Assembly (NCBI RefSeq): GCF_014646375.1
Contig: NZ_BMNI01000002.1
Location: 124,001-188,000, forward strand
From: Nocardioides phosphati
GTDB taxonomy: Bacteria; Actinomycetota; Actinomycetes; Propionibacteriales; Nocardioidaceae
Length of the DNA: 64,000 bases
Direction: 5' to 3'
The notes below the pieces were generated by a model. The model saw nothing but the letters and a program-made list of their open reading frames with translations. It made no database searches and was not told the origin of the DNA. A program made the position numbers and the translations under genes. Numbering within the stretch: position 1 is the first letter of the stretch; each line of letters opens with the position of its first letter. Below are positions 15,938 through 24,750 of this stretch, in pieces.

Positions 15938-16837
15938 GTGCTCCACGAAGACCTCGTCCGTTCCCGCCCCATCGGCTCCCACGTCCCCGTCGGCAAGGGG
16001 CTGGTCAGCGGCGCCCTCGCCACCATGCGCGAGATCGGCCACGAGACCCTCCAGGTGTTCGTCGGCAACCCGCGCGGCTGGGCGCTCTCGGCCGGCAAGC
16101 CGGCGGAGGACGCGGCGTTCCGGCGCGAGCTCGAGGAGTCGGGAACGCGCGCGTTCATCCACGCGCCGTACCTGGTGAACCTCGGCTCCCCCACCCCTGC
16201 GACGTACGAGAAGTCGGTCGCGGTCCTCGCCCACAACCTCAAGCGGGCGGCCGAGATCGGGGCGGAGGGCGTCGTCGTCCACACCGGCTCGTTCGTCGAC
16301 CCGAGCGGGTCCCCGGAGGCGTACGCCGCCGCGATGCGCCAGGTCCGCGAGGGCCTGCTGCCGATCCTGGAGACGCTCGAGGACGACGCCGCGCCGTGGC
16401 TCCTGCTCGAGCCCACGGCAGGCCAGGGCCGCTCCCTGTGCGCCGGCGTCGAGGACCTGACGGCGTACCTCGGCGCGCTCGACCACCACCCGAAGGCCGG
16501 GATCTGCCTCGACACCTGCCACGTCTTCGCGGCAGGCGCCCCGCTCGACGAGGAGGGTGGCGCGACCGCGACGCTCGACCGGATCGTCGAGATCGGCGGC
16601 GAGGGCCGGCTGCGGCTGATCCACGCCAACGACTCGATGGACGTGCGCGGCGCCTTCAAGGACCGCCACCAGAACATCGGCGACGGCCACATCGGCCGCG
16701 ACGCCTTCCGGGAGCTCTTCGCGCACCCGGCGACCGACGGCGTGCCGTTCATCCTCGAGACGCCCGGCTCCCGTGAGGAGGCCGACGACCTCAAGGCGCT
16801 GCAGGAGCTGCGCGCAGAGGCGCTCTCCCGGGGTTGA
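15938..16837 (+). CDS. nfo: deoxyribonuclease IV (AP endonuclease family 2)
   Basis: A 299-residue TIM-barrel zinc nuclease that cuts 5' to abasic sites in base-excision repair. Metal-binding signatures are FIHAPYLVNLGSPTP, VVVHTGSF, LLLEPTAGQG, GICLDTCHVFAAG, LIHANDSMDVRGAFKDRHQNIGDG split across its usual positions, and PFILETPGS. Length is normal. GTG at 15938, 9 nt after the kinase stop, with the stop-embedded TAGGGT as -10. No LexA box is visible. Confidence 0.93.
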   Translation: MLHEDLVRSRPIGSHVPVGKGLVSGALATMREIGHETLQVFVGNPRGWALSAGKPAEDAAFRRELEESGTRAFIHAPYLVNLGSPTPATYEKSVAVLAHNLKRAAEIGAEGVVVHTGSFVDPSGSPEAYAAAMRQVREGLLPILETLEDDAAPWLLLEPTAGQGRSLCAGVEDLTAYLGALDHHPKAGICLDTCHVFAAGAPLDEEGGATATLDRIVEIGGEGRLRLIHANDSMDVRGAFKDRHQNIGDGHIGRDAFRELFAHPATDGVPFILETPGSREEADDLKALQELRAEALSRG

Positions 16838-16905
16838 TGCGCGGGGCTGACGGGCGCACGATGGAGGGTGCGGGGTCAGCAGGGCTCAGCCGAAGGAGAC
16901 CCGAC

Positions 16906-17400
16906 ATGACAGGTCACGTCATCCACCTCAACACCGAGATCAACGCCTCACCGGAGGCCGTGTGGGACGTCCTCACCGACGTCGCCCACTATCCGGAGAT
17001 CCTGCGCAGCGTGAAGGCGACCCGGGTGGGCGACGAGCCCTACGACGTCGGCACCAGCTGGGTCGAGGAGCGCACCTTCTTCGGCCACCACGGCGAGGAG
17101 GAGCTGCGGGTCACCGAGTGCGTCGAGCCGCGCCGGACCACCCACGAGACGCGGGTCGACCACGACAGCATCCGGTCGGCGTACGTGCTGCAGCCGCACG
17201 GCGACGGCAGCACCAAGCTGCTGGTCACCGCCACGCTCGACATCACCGACCGTACGTCGACGGAGCGCATGCTCTGGAACGCCTTCGGTGCCCACAGCTA
17301 CAACGCGACGCGGAAGATGCTCGAGCACGATCTCGAGGACATTCGCACCGAGGCCGAACGCCGCGGGGCACAGACCGGCGGGGCACACCGGGCGAGCTGA
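16906..17400 (+). CDS. SRPBCC (START-like) family protein
   Basis: A 164-residue helix-grip protein of the polyketide-cyclase/SRPBCC type: TEINASPEAVWDVLTDVAHYPEILRSV at the N-terminus, a central beta sheet, and the long C-terminal helix NAFGAHSYNATRKMLEHDLEDIR. These proteins bind hydrophobic ligands; the ligand is unknown. AAGGAG sits 8 nt before the ATG at 16906; a frame back to 16834 overlaps nfo and lacks a ribosome site. Confidence 0.85.
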   Translation: MTGHVIHLNTEINASPEAVWDVLTDVAHYPEILRSVKATRVGDEPYDVGTSWVEERTFFGHHGEEELRVTECVEPRRTTHETRVDHDSIRSAYVLQPHGDGSTKLLVTATLDITDRTSTERMLWNAFGAHSYNATRKMLEHDLEDIRTEAERRGAQTGGAHRAS

Positions 17401-17442
17401 CCGGAATCGGACCTGACCGCAGCCGCGGTTAGGATCCCCGGC

Positions 17443-18303
17443 ATGCCCGTGTACTGCATGCACTGCGGCGCCGAGCTCGGGGCGGGACGCTTCTGCACGA
17501 ACTGCGGTACTCCTGTCGGGAGCGCGACGCCCCCGGTCGACGTCGAGATCCTCGACGCTCCACCCGCGCCCGCCACCGCCCGGACCGCGCCGACCGCACC
17601 CGCCGCGGCCGTCCCGGCGGCCGCACCTGCCCGGGCGAGCACCGACCACCGTCCGCACTGGACCGGCTGGCTCCTCCTCGCGGTCGCCGTGCTGCTCGCG
17701 GCACTGCTCGGCAGCTGCCTGGCCCGCGGCAGCGACCACCCGAAGAAGGCCTCCGCGGAGCCGACCGCCTCTGCCTCGACCGCGTGGGCGTCGCCCTCCA
17801 AGGGCAGCCCGACGCCCGCCGACACCGGTCGCGCCGGGGTCGACCTGGCCCGCGACGCGACGGTCACCGCCCCGCGCCCGATCCGGCCGGGCACCGACCT
17901 CGCCGGCCACCGGGTCCCCTACCCGGCGACCAACATGCTCGACGGGCGCCGCGACTCGGCGTACCGGCTGGCGGGTGACGCGACCGGCACGGTGATCCGC
18001 TTCGACCTCGGCAGCGAGCGCACGGTGACCGCGGTCGGGCTGGTCAACGGCTACGCCAAGGTCGACGGCGCCACCGACTGGTATCCCCTGAACCGGCGCA
18101 TCCAGCGCGTCGAGTGGCGCTTCGCCGACGGCACGACGGTGCAGCAGGACCTCGTCGACACCCCCGACCTGCAGGCGATGCAGGTCGCTCCGGAGAAGAC
18201 GAGCTGGGTCGAGCTGCGGCTGGTCCAGGTCAGCAAGCCCGGCGGCGGCCACGGTGGCAAGGACACCACGGCGATCAGCGACGTGCTGCTGCTCGGCTCC
18301 TGA
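17443..18303 (+). CDS. zinc-ribbon membrane protein with discoidin-like C-terminal domain
   Basis: A 286-residue protein. Residues 1-25 form a zinc ribbon (two CxxC pairs, YCMHCGAEL and FCTNCGTPV), then an Ala/Pro linker, one transmembrane helix (about 73-92, ending in GSCL), and an extracytoplasmic Ser/Thr/Pro segment. The C-terminal beta domain (about 130-286) has AGHRVPYPATNMLDGRRDSAYR and VIRFDLGSERTVTAVGLVNGY, the pattern of the NADase-type glycan-binding, discoidin-like domain. Cytoplasmic zinc ribbon and outside glycan domain suggest a surface sensor or anchor; function unknown. TAGGAT (17430-17435) is 7 nt before the ATG. Confidence 0.82.
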   Translation: MPVYCMHCGAELGAGRFCTNCGTPVGSATPPVDVEILDAPPAPATARTAPTAPAAAVPAAAPARASTDHRPHWTGWLLLAVAVLLAALLGSCLARGSDHPKKASAEPTASASTAWASPSKGSPTPADTGRAGVDLARDATVTAPRPIRPGTDLAGHRVPYPATNMLDGRRDSAYRLAGDATGTVIRFDLGSERTVTAVGLVNGYAKVDGATDWYPLNRRIQRVEWRFADGTTVQQDLVDTPDLQAMQVAPEKTSWVELRLVQVSKPGGGHGGKDTTAISDVLLLGS

Positions 18304-18327
18304 CGGCGCCGCTGCCGGTCAGGCGCG

Positions 18328-19692
18328 TCAGGCGCGCTTGCGGCCCGCGGCCAGCATGTCCGCGACGAGGAACGCCATCTCCAGCGACTGGACGCGGTTC
18401 AGGCGGGGGTCGCAGACCGACTCGTAACGCTGGTTGAGGTCGTCGGCCGAGAGCATCTCGCCGCCACCGACGCACTCGGTGACGTCGTCACCAGTGAGCT
18501 CGACGTGGAGACCGCCCGGCCAGGTGCCGACCGCGTTGTGCGCGTCGAAGAAGCCCTGGACCTCATCGATGACGTCGTCGAAGTTGCGGGTCTTGTAGCC
18601 CGAGCTCGCCTCGAAGGTGTTGCCGTGCATCGGGTCGCAGATCCACGCGACGTTGAGCCCCTCGGCCTTCGCCTTCTCCAGCAGCGGCGGGAGACCCTCG
18701 CGGATCTTGCCGGAGCCGAAGCGGGTGATGAAGGTGAGCCGGCCGGCCTCGTTGGCCGGGTTGAGCTTGGCGGCCAACGCGAGCGCGTCGTCGGGCGACG
18801 TCGTCGGTCCGAGCTTCACGCCGATGGGGTTCTTGATGTGGCTCAGCAGCTCGACGTGGGCGCCGTCGAGCTGGCGCGTGCGCTCGCCGATCCAGACCAT
18901 GTGCGCGGAGACGTCGTACGGCGCGTTGGTGCGGCTGTCGATGCGCGTCATGGCGTGCTCGTACTCCAGCACGAGGGCCTCGTGGCTGTTGTAGAAGTCG
19001 ACACCGTGGAACTCGCGCGGGTCGGCGCCGATCGCCTTCATGAACTCGAGCGCCTTCTCGATCTCGCCGGCGATCTTCTCGTAGCGACGACCGGCCGGTG
19101 CCGAGCGCACGAAGTCGGTGTTCCACGTGTGGACCTGGCGCAGGTCGGCGTAGCCGCCCGTGACGAACGCGCGCACGAGGTTCAGCGTGGCGGCGGAGTT
19201 GTTGTAGACGTCGACCAGGCGCTGCGGGTCGGGGATGCGCGAGGCCTCGGTGAAGTCGTAGCCGTTGACGGCATCACCGCGGTACGCCGGCAGCGTGACC
19301 TTCTCGCCGTCGATCGTGCGCGTCTCGAAGTCGCTCGAGCGCGGCTTGGCGTACTGCCCCGCGATGCGGCCGAGCTTCACGACCGGGACCGACCCGGCGT
19401 ACGTCAGGACGACGGCCATCTGCAGGAGGACACGGAGCTTGTTGCGGACGTTGTCGGCCGTCACGCCGGCGAAGGTCTCGGCGCAGTCACCGCCCTGCAG
19501 GATGAAGGCCTCGCCACGCACGACCGCGGCGATCTTCTCCTTGAGGTCGTCGCACTCGCCCGCAAAGACCAGCGGCGGCGACGTGCGCAGGCGGTCGACG
19601 GCGAGGTCGACGGCCGCGGCGTCCGGATAGGTGGGCTGCTGGGCAGCCCCCATCGCGTGCAGCGCGGACAGGTCGGGAACGGTGCTGGTCAC
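18328..19692 (-). CDS. aroG: class II DAHP synthase
   Basis: A 454-residue 3-deoxy-7-phosphoheptulonate synthase of the plant/mycobacterial class II type, first step of the shikimate pathway. Recognisable parts are FILQGGDCAETFAG, the PEP/metal site region VKLGRIAGQYAKPRSS, GGYADLRQVHTWN, KLGPTTSPDDAL and WICDPMHGNT with the metal His, plus the C-terminal LTGDDVTECVGG. GTG start at 19692 with minus-strand TAGTCT (19705-19700) 7 nt upstream, so leaderless. Faces murL divergently. Same slot as M. tuberculosis aroG (Rv2178c). Confidence 0.97.
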   Translation of the reverse strand: MTSTVPDLSALHAMGAAQQPTYPDAAAVDLAVDRLRTSPPLVFAGECDDLKEKIAAVVRGEAFILQGGDCAETFAGVTADNVRNKLRVLLQMAVVLTYAGSVPVVKLGRIAGQYAKPRSSDFETRTIDGEKVTLPAYRGDAVNGYDFTEASRIPDPQRLVDVYNNSAATLNLVRAFVTGGYADLRQVHTWNTDFVRSAPAGRRYEKIAGEIEKALEFMKAIGADPREFHGVDFYNSHEALVLEYEHAMTRIDSRTNAPYDVSAHMVWIGERTRQLDGAHVELLSHIKNPIGVKLGPTTSPDDALALAAKLNPANEAGRLTFITRFGSGKIREGLPPLLEKAKAEGLNVAWICDPMHGNTFEASSGYKTRNFDDVIDEVQGFFDAHNAVGTWPGGLHVELTGDDVTECVGGGEMLSADDLNQRYESVCDPRLNRVQSLEMAFLVADMLAAGRKRA

Positions 19693-19699
19693 GCAGTCA

Positions 19700-19797
19700 A
19701 GACTACGGGGCGGGCGAGGTTACTCGCGATTCGGTTGGTGACACCGGACACCCCGGCGAGCGCGCTCAGGACGCTGCCGACGGCCCGGCCCTAGGAT
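19700..19797. promoter_or_regulatory. divergent aroG/murL promoter region
   Basis: Minus-strand TAGTCT (19705-19700) serves aroG and plus-strand TAGGAT (19792-19797) serves murL, each 6 or 7 nt before its GTG start. The 86 nt between hold no obvious palindrome. Confidence 0.55.
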
Positions 19798-19803
19798 TGC
19801 GGC

Positions 19804-21147
19804 GTGTCCGACCTCCTGCACGTCGCCCCGGCCGAGCTCGTCTTCCACGTCGACGAGCCGCGGATCTCCCCCGACGGAGCCGTGATCGAGCTCGACTACC
19901 GGATCGCCCACGTGTCCACCGTCGGGCCGGTCGAGCGCTTCACCGAGACGGTCACACTGCCCGCCGTCGCGTCGCCGGTCGAGGTCGGCGAGGGCTTCCG
20001 TGCGCTGGCCCGGCTGCTGGCGCTGGCCGCCGGCACGTCGTACTACAAGGCGCTCGTGCCCGGCACGATCTCGGTCGCCGGCGGGCTGACCGACGCAGAG
20101 CGACACTTCCTCACCGAGGTCGTGAAGGGCGGGCTCGCGGAGTTCGCCTACCGCAACGACCTGCCGCAGGCTCTCTTCCCTGTCATCCAGGCGCCGGCCC
20201 TGCCGGCGGCCGACGGCTCGCCGGTCGCGCCGACGCACGCCACGGCGCTCGTCGCCGTCGGCGGCGGCAAGGACTCCATCGTCACCCTCGAGTCCGTACG
20301 CCGGGTGGCCGACGTGACGCTCTTCTCGGTGAACTCCTACGAGCCGATCACGCGCACGGCCGAGGCCTCCGGCCTGGAGCTGGTGCAGGCGAAGCGCGTC
20401 CTCGACAAGCGACTCTTCGCGCTTAACGAGGCCGGCGCGCACAACGGCCACGTGCCCGTGACCGCGGTCAACTCGATCATCGCCTGCCTGATCGCCCTCC
20501 GCGGCGGCTTCGACACGGTGGTCTTCGCCAACGAGGCCTCCTCGTCGTACGGCAACCTCGAGTGGCACGGCGTCGAGGTCAACCACCAGTGGAGCAAGGG
20601 CCTCGGCTTCGAGGGCATGCTGCGCTCGCACGTCAGCCCGTGGGGCGTCGACTACGTGTCGTTCCTGCGGCCGCTGACCGAGCTGGCGATCGTGCGCCGC
20701 TTCGCCCAGCTGCCGTACCTCGACGTCTTCACCTCCTGCAACCGCGCCTTCCACCTCGACGCGTCGCGCCGGCGGAACTGGTGCGGCGAGTGCCCGAAGT
20801 GCACCTTCGTCTTCCTGATGCTCTCCCCGTTCGTGCCGCGCGCCCAGATGGACGCGATCTTCGGCAAGGACCTCTTCGCGGACGAGTCGCTCCGGCCCTT
20901 GTTCCTCGACCTGCTCGCGATCGGCGACGGCCACAAGCCCTTCGAGTGCGTGGGCGAGCCGAGCGAGTGCCGCGCGGCGTACACCCTGCTCCAGACGCAC
21001 CCGGACTGGTCGTCGCACCCCTTCGTCACCGACCCGTCCCTGCGCGAGGCCGTGGTGTCGCCGGCCGAGGTCGAGGCGCTCTTCAGTTTCTCCGACCAGC
21101 ACTTCCTGACCGGTGCTCTCGAGAAGGCTGCCCGTGAGGTTCTCTGA
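19804..21147 (+). CDS. murL: MurL, UDP-MurNAc-L-Ala-L-Glu epimerase
   Basis: A 447-residue protein matching the MurL family, which converts UDP-MurNAc-L-Ala-L-Glu to the D-Glu form in an ATP-dependent reaction, bypassing glutamate racemase. Seen here: an ATP-binding PP-loop-like motif VAVGGGKDSIVTLES (about residues 150-165), NSYEPI, a Cys-rich motif WCGECPKCTFVF near residue 325, and EPSECRAAYTLL. The GTG at 19804 follows TAGGAT by 6 nt. The 3' end overlaps murD2 by 14 nt, which strongly supports a joint pathway. Activity is inferred from family and context. Confidence 0.88.
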   Translation: MSDLLHVAPAELVFHVDEPRISPDGAVIELDYRIAHVSTVGPVERFTETVTLPAVASPVEVGEGFRALARLLALAAGTSYYKALVPGTISVAGGLTDAERHFLTEVVKGGLAEFAYRNDLPQALFPVIQAPALPAADGSPVAPTHATALVAVGGGKDSIVTLESVRRVADVTLFSVNSYEPITRTAEASGLELVQAKRVLDKRLFALNEAGAHNGHVPVTAVNSIIACLIALRGGFDTVVFANEASSSYGNLEWHGVEVNHQWSKGLGFEGMLRSHVSPWGVDYVSFLRPLTELAIVRRFAQLPYLDVFTSCNRAFHLDASRRRNWCGECPKCTFVFLMLSPFVPRAQMDAIFGKDLFADESLRPLFLDLLAIGDGHKPFECVGEPSECRAAYTLLQTHPDWSSHPFVTDPSLREAVVSPAEVEALFSFSDQHFLTGALEKAAREVL

Positions 21148-22399
21148 CCTCGAGGGCCGCAAGGTCGCCGTCTGGGGCCTCGGCCTCGAGGGCCGCTCGG
21201 CGCTCGCCGAGCTGCAGGCACGCGGCATCGACGTGACCGTCGCGGAGTCGGACGCCGACGCCGACGTGCTGCGCGCGGCCGAGGTCGTCGTGAAGTCCCC
21301 GGGCATCCCGGTCACGTCTGCCTTGTACGGCGAGCTCGCCGCGTCGGGTGTGCACTTCACCTCGGTCACCGACCTCTTCCTCTCCGACAACGCCGCGCGC
21401 GCGATCGGCGTCACCGGCACCAAGGGCAAGTCGACGACCTCCTCGGCGATCGCCCACCTCCTGACGTACGCCGGGGTGCCGGCCGCGCTCGCCGGCAACA
21501 TCGGCGCCTCGCTGCTCGACGCACCCGCGGACGGCACCGTCGTCCTCGAGGTGTCGAGCTACCAGGCGCAGTCGATCACCGTGTCGCCGCGGGTCGCCGT
21601 CGTCACGTCGCTCTTCCCCGAGCACCTGCCCTGGCACGGCTCGGAGGAGGCGTACTTCGCCGACAAGCTGAAGCTCGTCGCGACCGCCGAGCACGTCGTC
21701 GTGCCGGGCCACGACGAGGCGCTGGTCGCGCGCGTCACCCAGGCCATGTCGGCCGACGCCACCCTGCACCTGACCGGCGACATGCTCCGCGCCGACGAGT
21801 CCGGGCTGACCTGGGACGGCGTGGGCTCGATCCCGCCGGGCGAGCTCCCGCTCATCGGCGTCCACAACGCCCGCAACCTGGCGCTCGCCGTCCTCGCAGC
21901 CCACGTCGCGGAGCCCTCGCTCGACCCGGCCACGCTGCTCGACGGCGTACGCACGTTCGCGGCGCTGACGCACCGCATGGAGACGGTGCCGTCGAAGGAC
22001 GGCCGGCGGTGGATCGACGACTCGCTGGCCACGGCGCCTGAGGCGGTCATCGCCGCCTTGTCCGTCTTCCCCGACGAGCCCGTCGCCCTGATCCTCGGCG
22101 GAGCGGACCGGGGCCTCGACCTGTCGCCGCTGGCCGACTACTTGCGGACGCGGCACTCCCCCGTCCATCTGCTGCTGATCGGGCCGGCCGGGTCCCGCTT
22201 CGGCCGTGAGCACGCCGACGGGCTGGGCCACGCCGTCCTCGAGTTCGGGCGGATGGCGGACGCCGTTGCGTGGGGGCTGTCCGTCGCCAACCCGGCGCAG
22301 GTCGTGCTGCTCTCCCCCGGCGCTCCGTCGTTCGACGAGTACAAGGACTACGCCGACCGCGCGCGCCACATGCGCGAGCTGATCGCTCCGGCCGACTGA
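21134..22399 (+). CDS. murD: MurD2, UDP-MurNAc-L-Ala L-glutamate ligase
   Basis: A 421-residue Mur ligase: N-terminal Rossmann domain (KVAVWGLGLEGRSALAEL), central ATPase domain with P-loop GVTGTKGKSTTSS and the LEVSSYQAQSI, SLFPEHLPWHGS motifs, and C-terminal domain with DDSLATAPEAVIAAL and GGADRGLD. Canonical MurD has TNGKTT at the P-loop and adds D-Glu; the TKGKSTT variant next to MurL is the MurD2 pattern, which adds L-Glu before epimerisation. I chose GTG 21134 (AGAAGG upstream); the GTG at 21113 is possible. It overlaps murL by 14 nt. Confidence 0.87.
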   Translation: MRFSDLEGRKVAVWGLGLEGRSALAELQARGIDVTVAESDADADVLRAAEVVVKSPGIPVTSALYGELAASGVHFTSVTDLFLSDNAARAIGVTGTKGKSTTSSAIAHLLTYAGVPAALAGNIGASLLDAPADGTVVLEVSSYQAQSITVSPRVAVVTSLFPEHLPWHGSEEAYFADKLKLVATAEHVVVPGHDEALVARVTQAMSADATLHLTGDMLRADESGLTWDGVGSIPPGELPLIGVHNARNLALAVLAAHVAEPSLDPATLLDGVRTFAALTHRMETVPSKDGRRWIDDSLATAPEAVIAALSVFPDEPVALILGGADRGLDLSPLADYLRTRHSPVHLLLIGPAGSRFGREHADGLGHAVLEFGRMADAVAWGLSVANPAQVVLLSPGAPSFDEYKDYADRARHMRELIAPAD

Positions 22400-22422
22400 C
22401 GCGTCCGGCGTACGCTCACGGC

Positions 22423-22599
22423 ATGGGAGCGGACGAGATCGTGATGCTGGTCGGGCTGGGAGTCGCGGTGCTGATCGTGGTCGCCTGGCTGGTGACCGTG
22501 TTCCGCATGCGGGGCCAGCGGGGGCTCGAGCAGGAGAACCCGCCGCGCCTCGACGCCACCCTCTTCCCGTGGTCGCGTGGCAACGGCGGACGCTGGTAG
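22423..22599 (+). CDS. 58-residue membrane protein
   Basis: A small protein with one N-terminal hydrophobic helix (residues about 5-25, EIVMLVGLGVAVLIVVAWLV), then a basic segment FRMRGQRG and a polar tail PRLDATLFPWSRGNGGRW. The ATG at 22423 comes 6 nt after TACGCT (22411-22416), so it appears to have its own leaderless promoter 23 nt after murD2. No family recognised. Being real rests on the start signal, sensible membrane topology and the intergenic fit. Confidence 0.6.
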   Translation: MGADEIVMLVGLGVAVLIVVAWLVTVFRMRGQRGLEQENPPRLDATLFPWSRGNGGRW

Positions 22600-22610
22600 A
22601 TCGCTGCCGG

Positions 22611-23006
22611 TCAGGCGCGCGGGCCGTCTGCCAGTGGCGCGATGCGCGAGCGCAGCAGGCAGAACTCGTTGCCCTCCGGGTCCTGGAGGACGTGCCAGCT
22701 CTCCTTGCCCGTCTGCCCGATGTCAGCAGGACGGGCGCCGAGCGCGAGCAGGCGCTCGAGCTCAGCGGCCTGGTCACGGTCGGTCGGGTTCACGTCGATG
22801 TGGAGGCGCGGCTTGGCCGGCTCCGGGTTCTCACACTTGCTGAGGTAGATCGTCGGCTGCGCGCCGCCGAAGCCGTCGCGGGCGCCGATCTCGACGCCCT
22901 CCTCCTCCCGTTCGAGGACCACGAAGTCGAGGACCTCGCACCAGAAGCGGGCGAGGAGCTCCGGGTCGCGACAGTCGAGGACGAGCTCTCCGATGCGGCA
23001 GGCCAT
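22611..23006 (-). CDS. VOC-superfamily (glyoxalase-like) protein
   Basis: A 131-residue protein with two beta-alpha-beta-beta-beta modules: IGELVLDCRDPELLARFWCEVLDF at the N-terminus and RLHIDVNPTDRDQAAELERLLALGA then WHVLQDPEGNEFCLL at the C-terminus. The metal-ligand pattern (His/Glu) of VOC proteins is present in the second module, but the substrate cannot be called. Minus-strand TACCGT (23018-23013) is 6 nt before the ATG. Confidence 0.85.
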   Translation of the reverse strand: MACRIGELVLDCRDPELLARFWCEVLDFVVLEREEEGVEIGARDGFGGAQPTIYLSKCENPEPAKPRLHIDVNPTDRDQAAELERLLALGARPADIGQTGKESWHVLQDPEGNEFCLLRSRIAPLADGPRA

Positions 23007-23152
23007 GCCTGCACGGTACGCCGCTGGCCATGCCGCACGGTCGGGTCACGCGGACCCGTGCAACGTGACGGGCGTCGGAGCCGGCCCGATTCTCGTCCAC
23101 AGGCAGCGGCCCTAAAGGGGCCTCTGACCTGCGGAAACATGTGAACCAGGCC

Positions 23153-23182
23153 TTGACGTCGAACACGCGTTCGGGCGAGAAT
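23153..23182 (+). promoter_or_regulatory. promoter with a LexA box filling the spacer
   Basis: TTGACG (23153-23158) and GAGAAT (23177-23182) are separated by 18 nt. The spacer begins with TCGAACACGCGTTCGG (23159-23174), 15 of 16 matches to the actinobacterial SOS box. A LexA dimer here would occlude polymerase completely. The DUF222/HNH start ATG is 5 nt downstream. Confidence 0.78.
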
Positions 23183-23187
23183 GGGGC

Positions 23188-24735
23188 ATGGCCAGCTCGG
23201 GCATGGCGTTCGCGGATCTGTCGAGGAGTGCACTCCTCGACACCGCCACCGCGCTGTCCGCAGCCGAGCGTCGCGCCCAGGTCGACCAGCTCCGCCTCGC
23301 GCTGGAGTGGGCGCTCGCCAACGGCCCCGACAGCCTCGACCCCGACACACGCGCGAAGGTCGGGCGCGCCTCGGTGCGGCTCTACGGCGGCCAGGGCACG
23401 CCCCAGGCCGCGACCACCGCCGGCGCTGACCTCGGCGCCCGCCTCGGCAGGTCCACCGCCGCCGGCGACTCTCTGATCGCCGATGCGCAGGACCTCAGGT
23501 TCCGCCTGCCCGAGCACTGGAGCCGGGTCAAGGCCCACGAGGTCGCGCCGTCGTACGCCCGGTTCGTCGCCCGCCGCACCCGCGAGCTCTCCCCCGAGGC
23601 CGCGCTGTACGTCGACCACGCTGTCGCCACCTACTCCGACGGCCGAATCCCCTGGTCGCGGTTCGAGGCCACGCTCGACGCCGCGATCAAGGCGGCCGAC
23701 CCCGCCGTCGCCGAAGCCAGGGAAAAGGCCGCCCGCGAACGCCGCTACGCATTCGCCGCGCGCGAGACCGAGGACGGCATGCGGTCCTTCGTGCTCCGCA
23801 CCGATGCCTTCGGGGTCGCCCGCCTCGACGCGACGGTGAGCCACCTCGCCGAGGTGCTCAAGGCGCTGGGCTGCGCCGAGCCGGTCGACCACCGCCGGGC
23901 GCTGGCGATGGTGCTGCTCGCCAACCCCGCCGAGGCGGTCAAGGTCCTGGCTGCCTACGCCACCTGGCGCGAGCGCCCCGCCGATCCCGACGAGGCATCG
24001 GACGGCGCGGGCAACGCCCTGCGCGACCCCTTCCTGCCCGCCGACCCCGCGGTCGCCGACGACGGCGCCGGCAAGGACCTCGACGGGATCGTCGCCGACG
24101 CCGACGAGCTCTGGCGGACCACCGCAGGGCAGAGTTTCGATGGAGCGAAGCCGGTCATCGACTGGACCAGGCTGCTCCCCAGCCTCACCGTCTTCGTCCA
24201 CCTCTACGGCGGCCGGATCCACACCACAGAGTCACCACCCGGCCAGACACCGAAAGCGTTCGTGGGAGCCGACCGCGGCGAGGCACCCGAGATCATCCGC
24301 ATCGAAGGGATCGGCACCGCCACCGAAGCCTGGCTCCGCACCCACTTCTCGCTGCACCCTGCCCACAAGGTCACCGTCCGACCGGTGATAGACCTCGAGC
24401 GGCTCGCACCCGTCGACGCCTGGGAGGTCCCCGAGCGCCACCGCCAAGCGGTGCGTCTGATGACGCCGGCTGACTGCTTCCCCTGGGGCTCGGCCACCAC
24501 CAACCGGTCCGACGGCTGGTCCGGCATGCAGGTCGACCACACGAACCCGTGGCAGCCCGACGGCGGCCCGGGCCAGTCAGCCATCGGGAACTACGGGCCG
24601 CTCACGCAGTTCCACCACAACCTCAAGACCCACTGCGGCTGGGACGTGAAGCAGCCCTACCCCGGCATCTACGTGTGGCGCGATCCAGCCGGCGCCCACT
24701 ACCTCGTCGACAACACCGGCACCCGCCGGCTCTGA
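23188..24735 (+). CDS. DUF222/13E12-family HNH endonuclease-like protein
   Basis: A 515-residue protein of the actinobacterial DUF222 (13E12 repeat) family. The N-terminal and central DUF222 region (about 10-330) contains SLIADAQDLRFRLPEHW and ERRYAFAARETEDGMRSF; the C-terminal HNH region has MQVDHTNPWQPDGG and FHHNLKTH (His residues about 450 and 477). Nuclease activity is presumed, never shown for most members. The ATG at 23188 lies 5 nt after the -10 of an SOS-box promoter, matching the known LexA control of several 13E12 genes in M. tuberculosis. Often multicopy; only one copy is here. Confidence 0.88.
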   Translation: MASSGMAFADLSRSALLDTATALSAAERRAQVDQLRLALEWALANGPDSLDPDTRAKVGRASVRLYGGQGTPQAATTAGADLGARLGRSTAAGDSLIADAQDLRFRLPEHWSRVKAHEVAPSYARFVARRTRELSPEAALYVDHAVATYSDGRIPWSRFEATLDAAIKAADPAVAEAREKAARERRYAFAARETEDGMRSFVLRTDAFGVARLDATVSHLAEVLKALGCAEPVDHRRALAMVLLANPAEAVKVLAAYATWRERPADPDEASDGAGNALRDPFLPADPAVADDGAGKDLDGIVADADELWRTTAGQSFDGAKPVIDWTRLLPSLTVFVHLYGGRIHTTESPPGQTPKAFVGADRGEAPEIIRIEGIGTATEAWLRTHFSLHPAHKVTVRPVIDLERLAPVDAWEVPERHRQAVRLMTPADCFPWGSATTNRSDGWSGMQVDHTNPWQPDGGPGQSAIGNYGPLTQFHHNLKTHCGWDVKQPYPGIYVWRDPAGAHYLVDNTGTRRL

Positions 24736-24750
24736 GAGGCGACTCGCCCC

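Noticed and set aside
13802-16726. 974-residue minus-strand open frame opposite the PASTA kinase and nfo
   Set aside because: Low-complexity Val/Asp/Arg peptide crossing two real genes; caused by GC-rich codon bias.
23188-24735. DUF222/HNH gene as a homing or mobile element
   Set aside because: No flanking repeats or target duplication can be seen; a family scan would be needed to show mobility.
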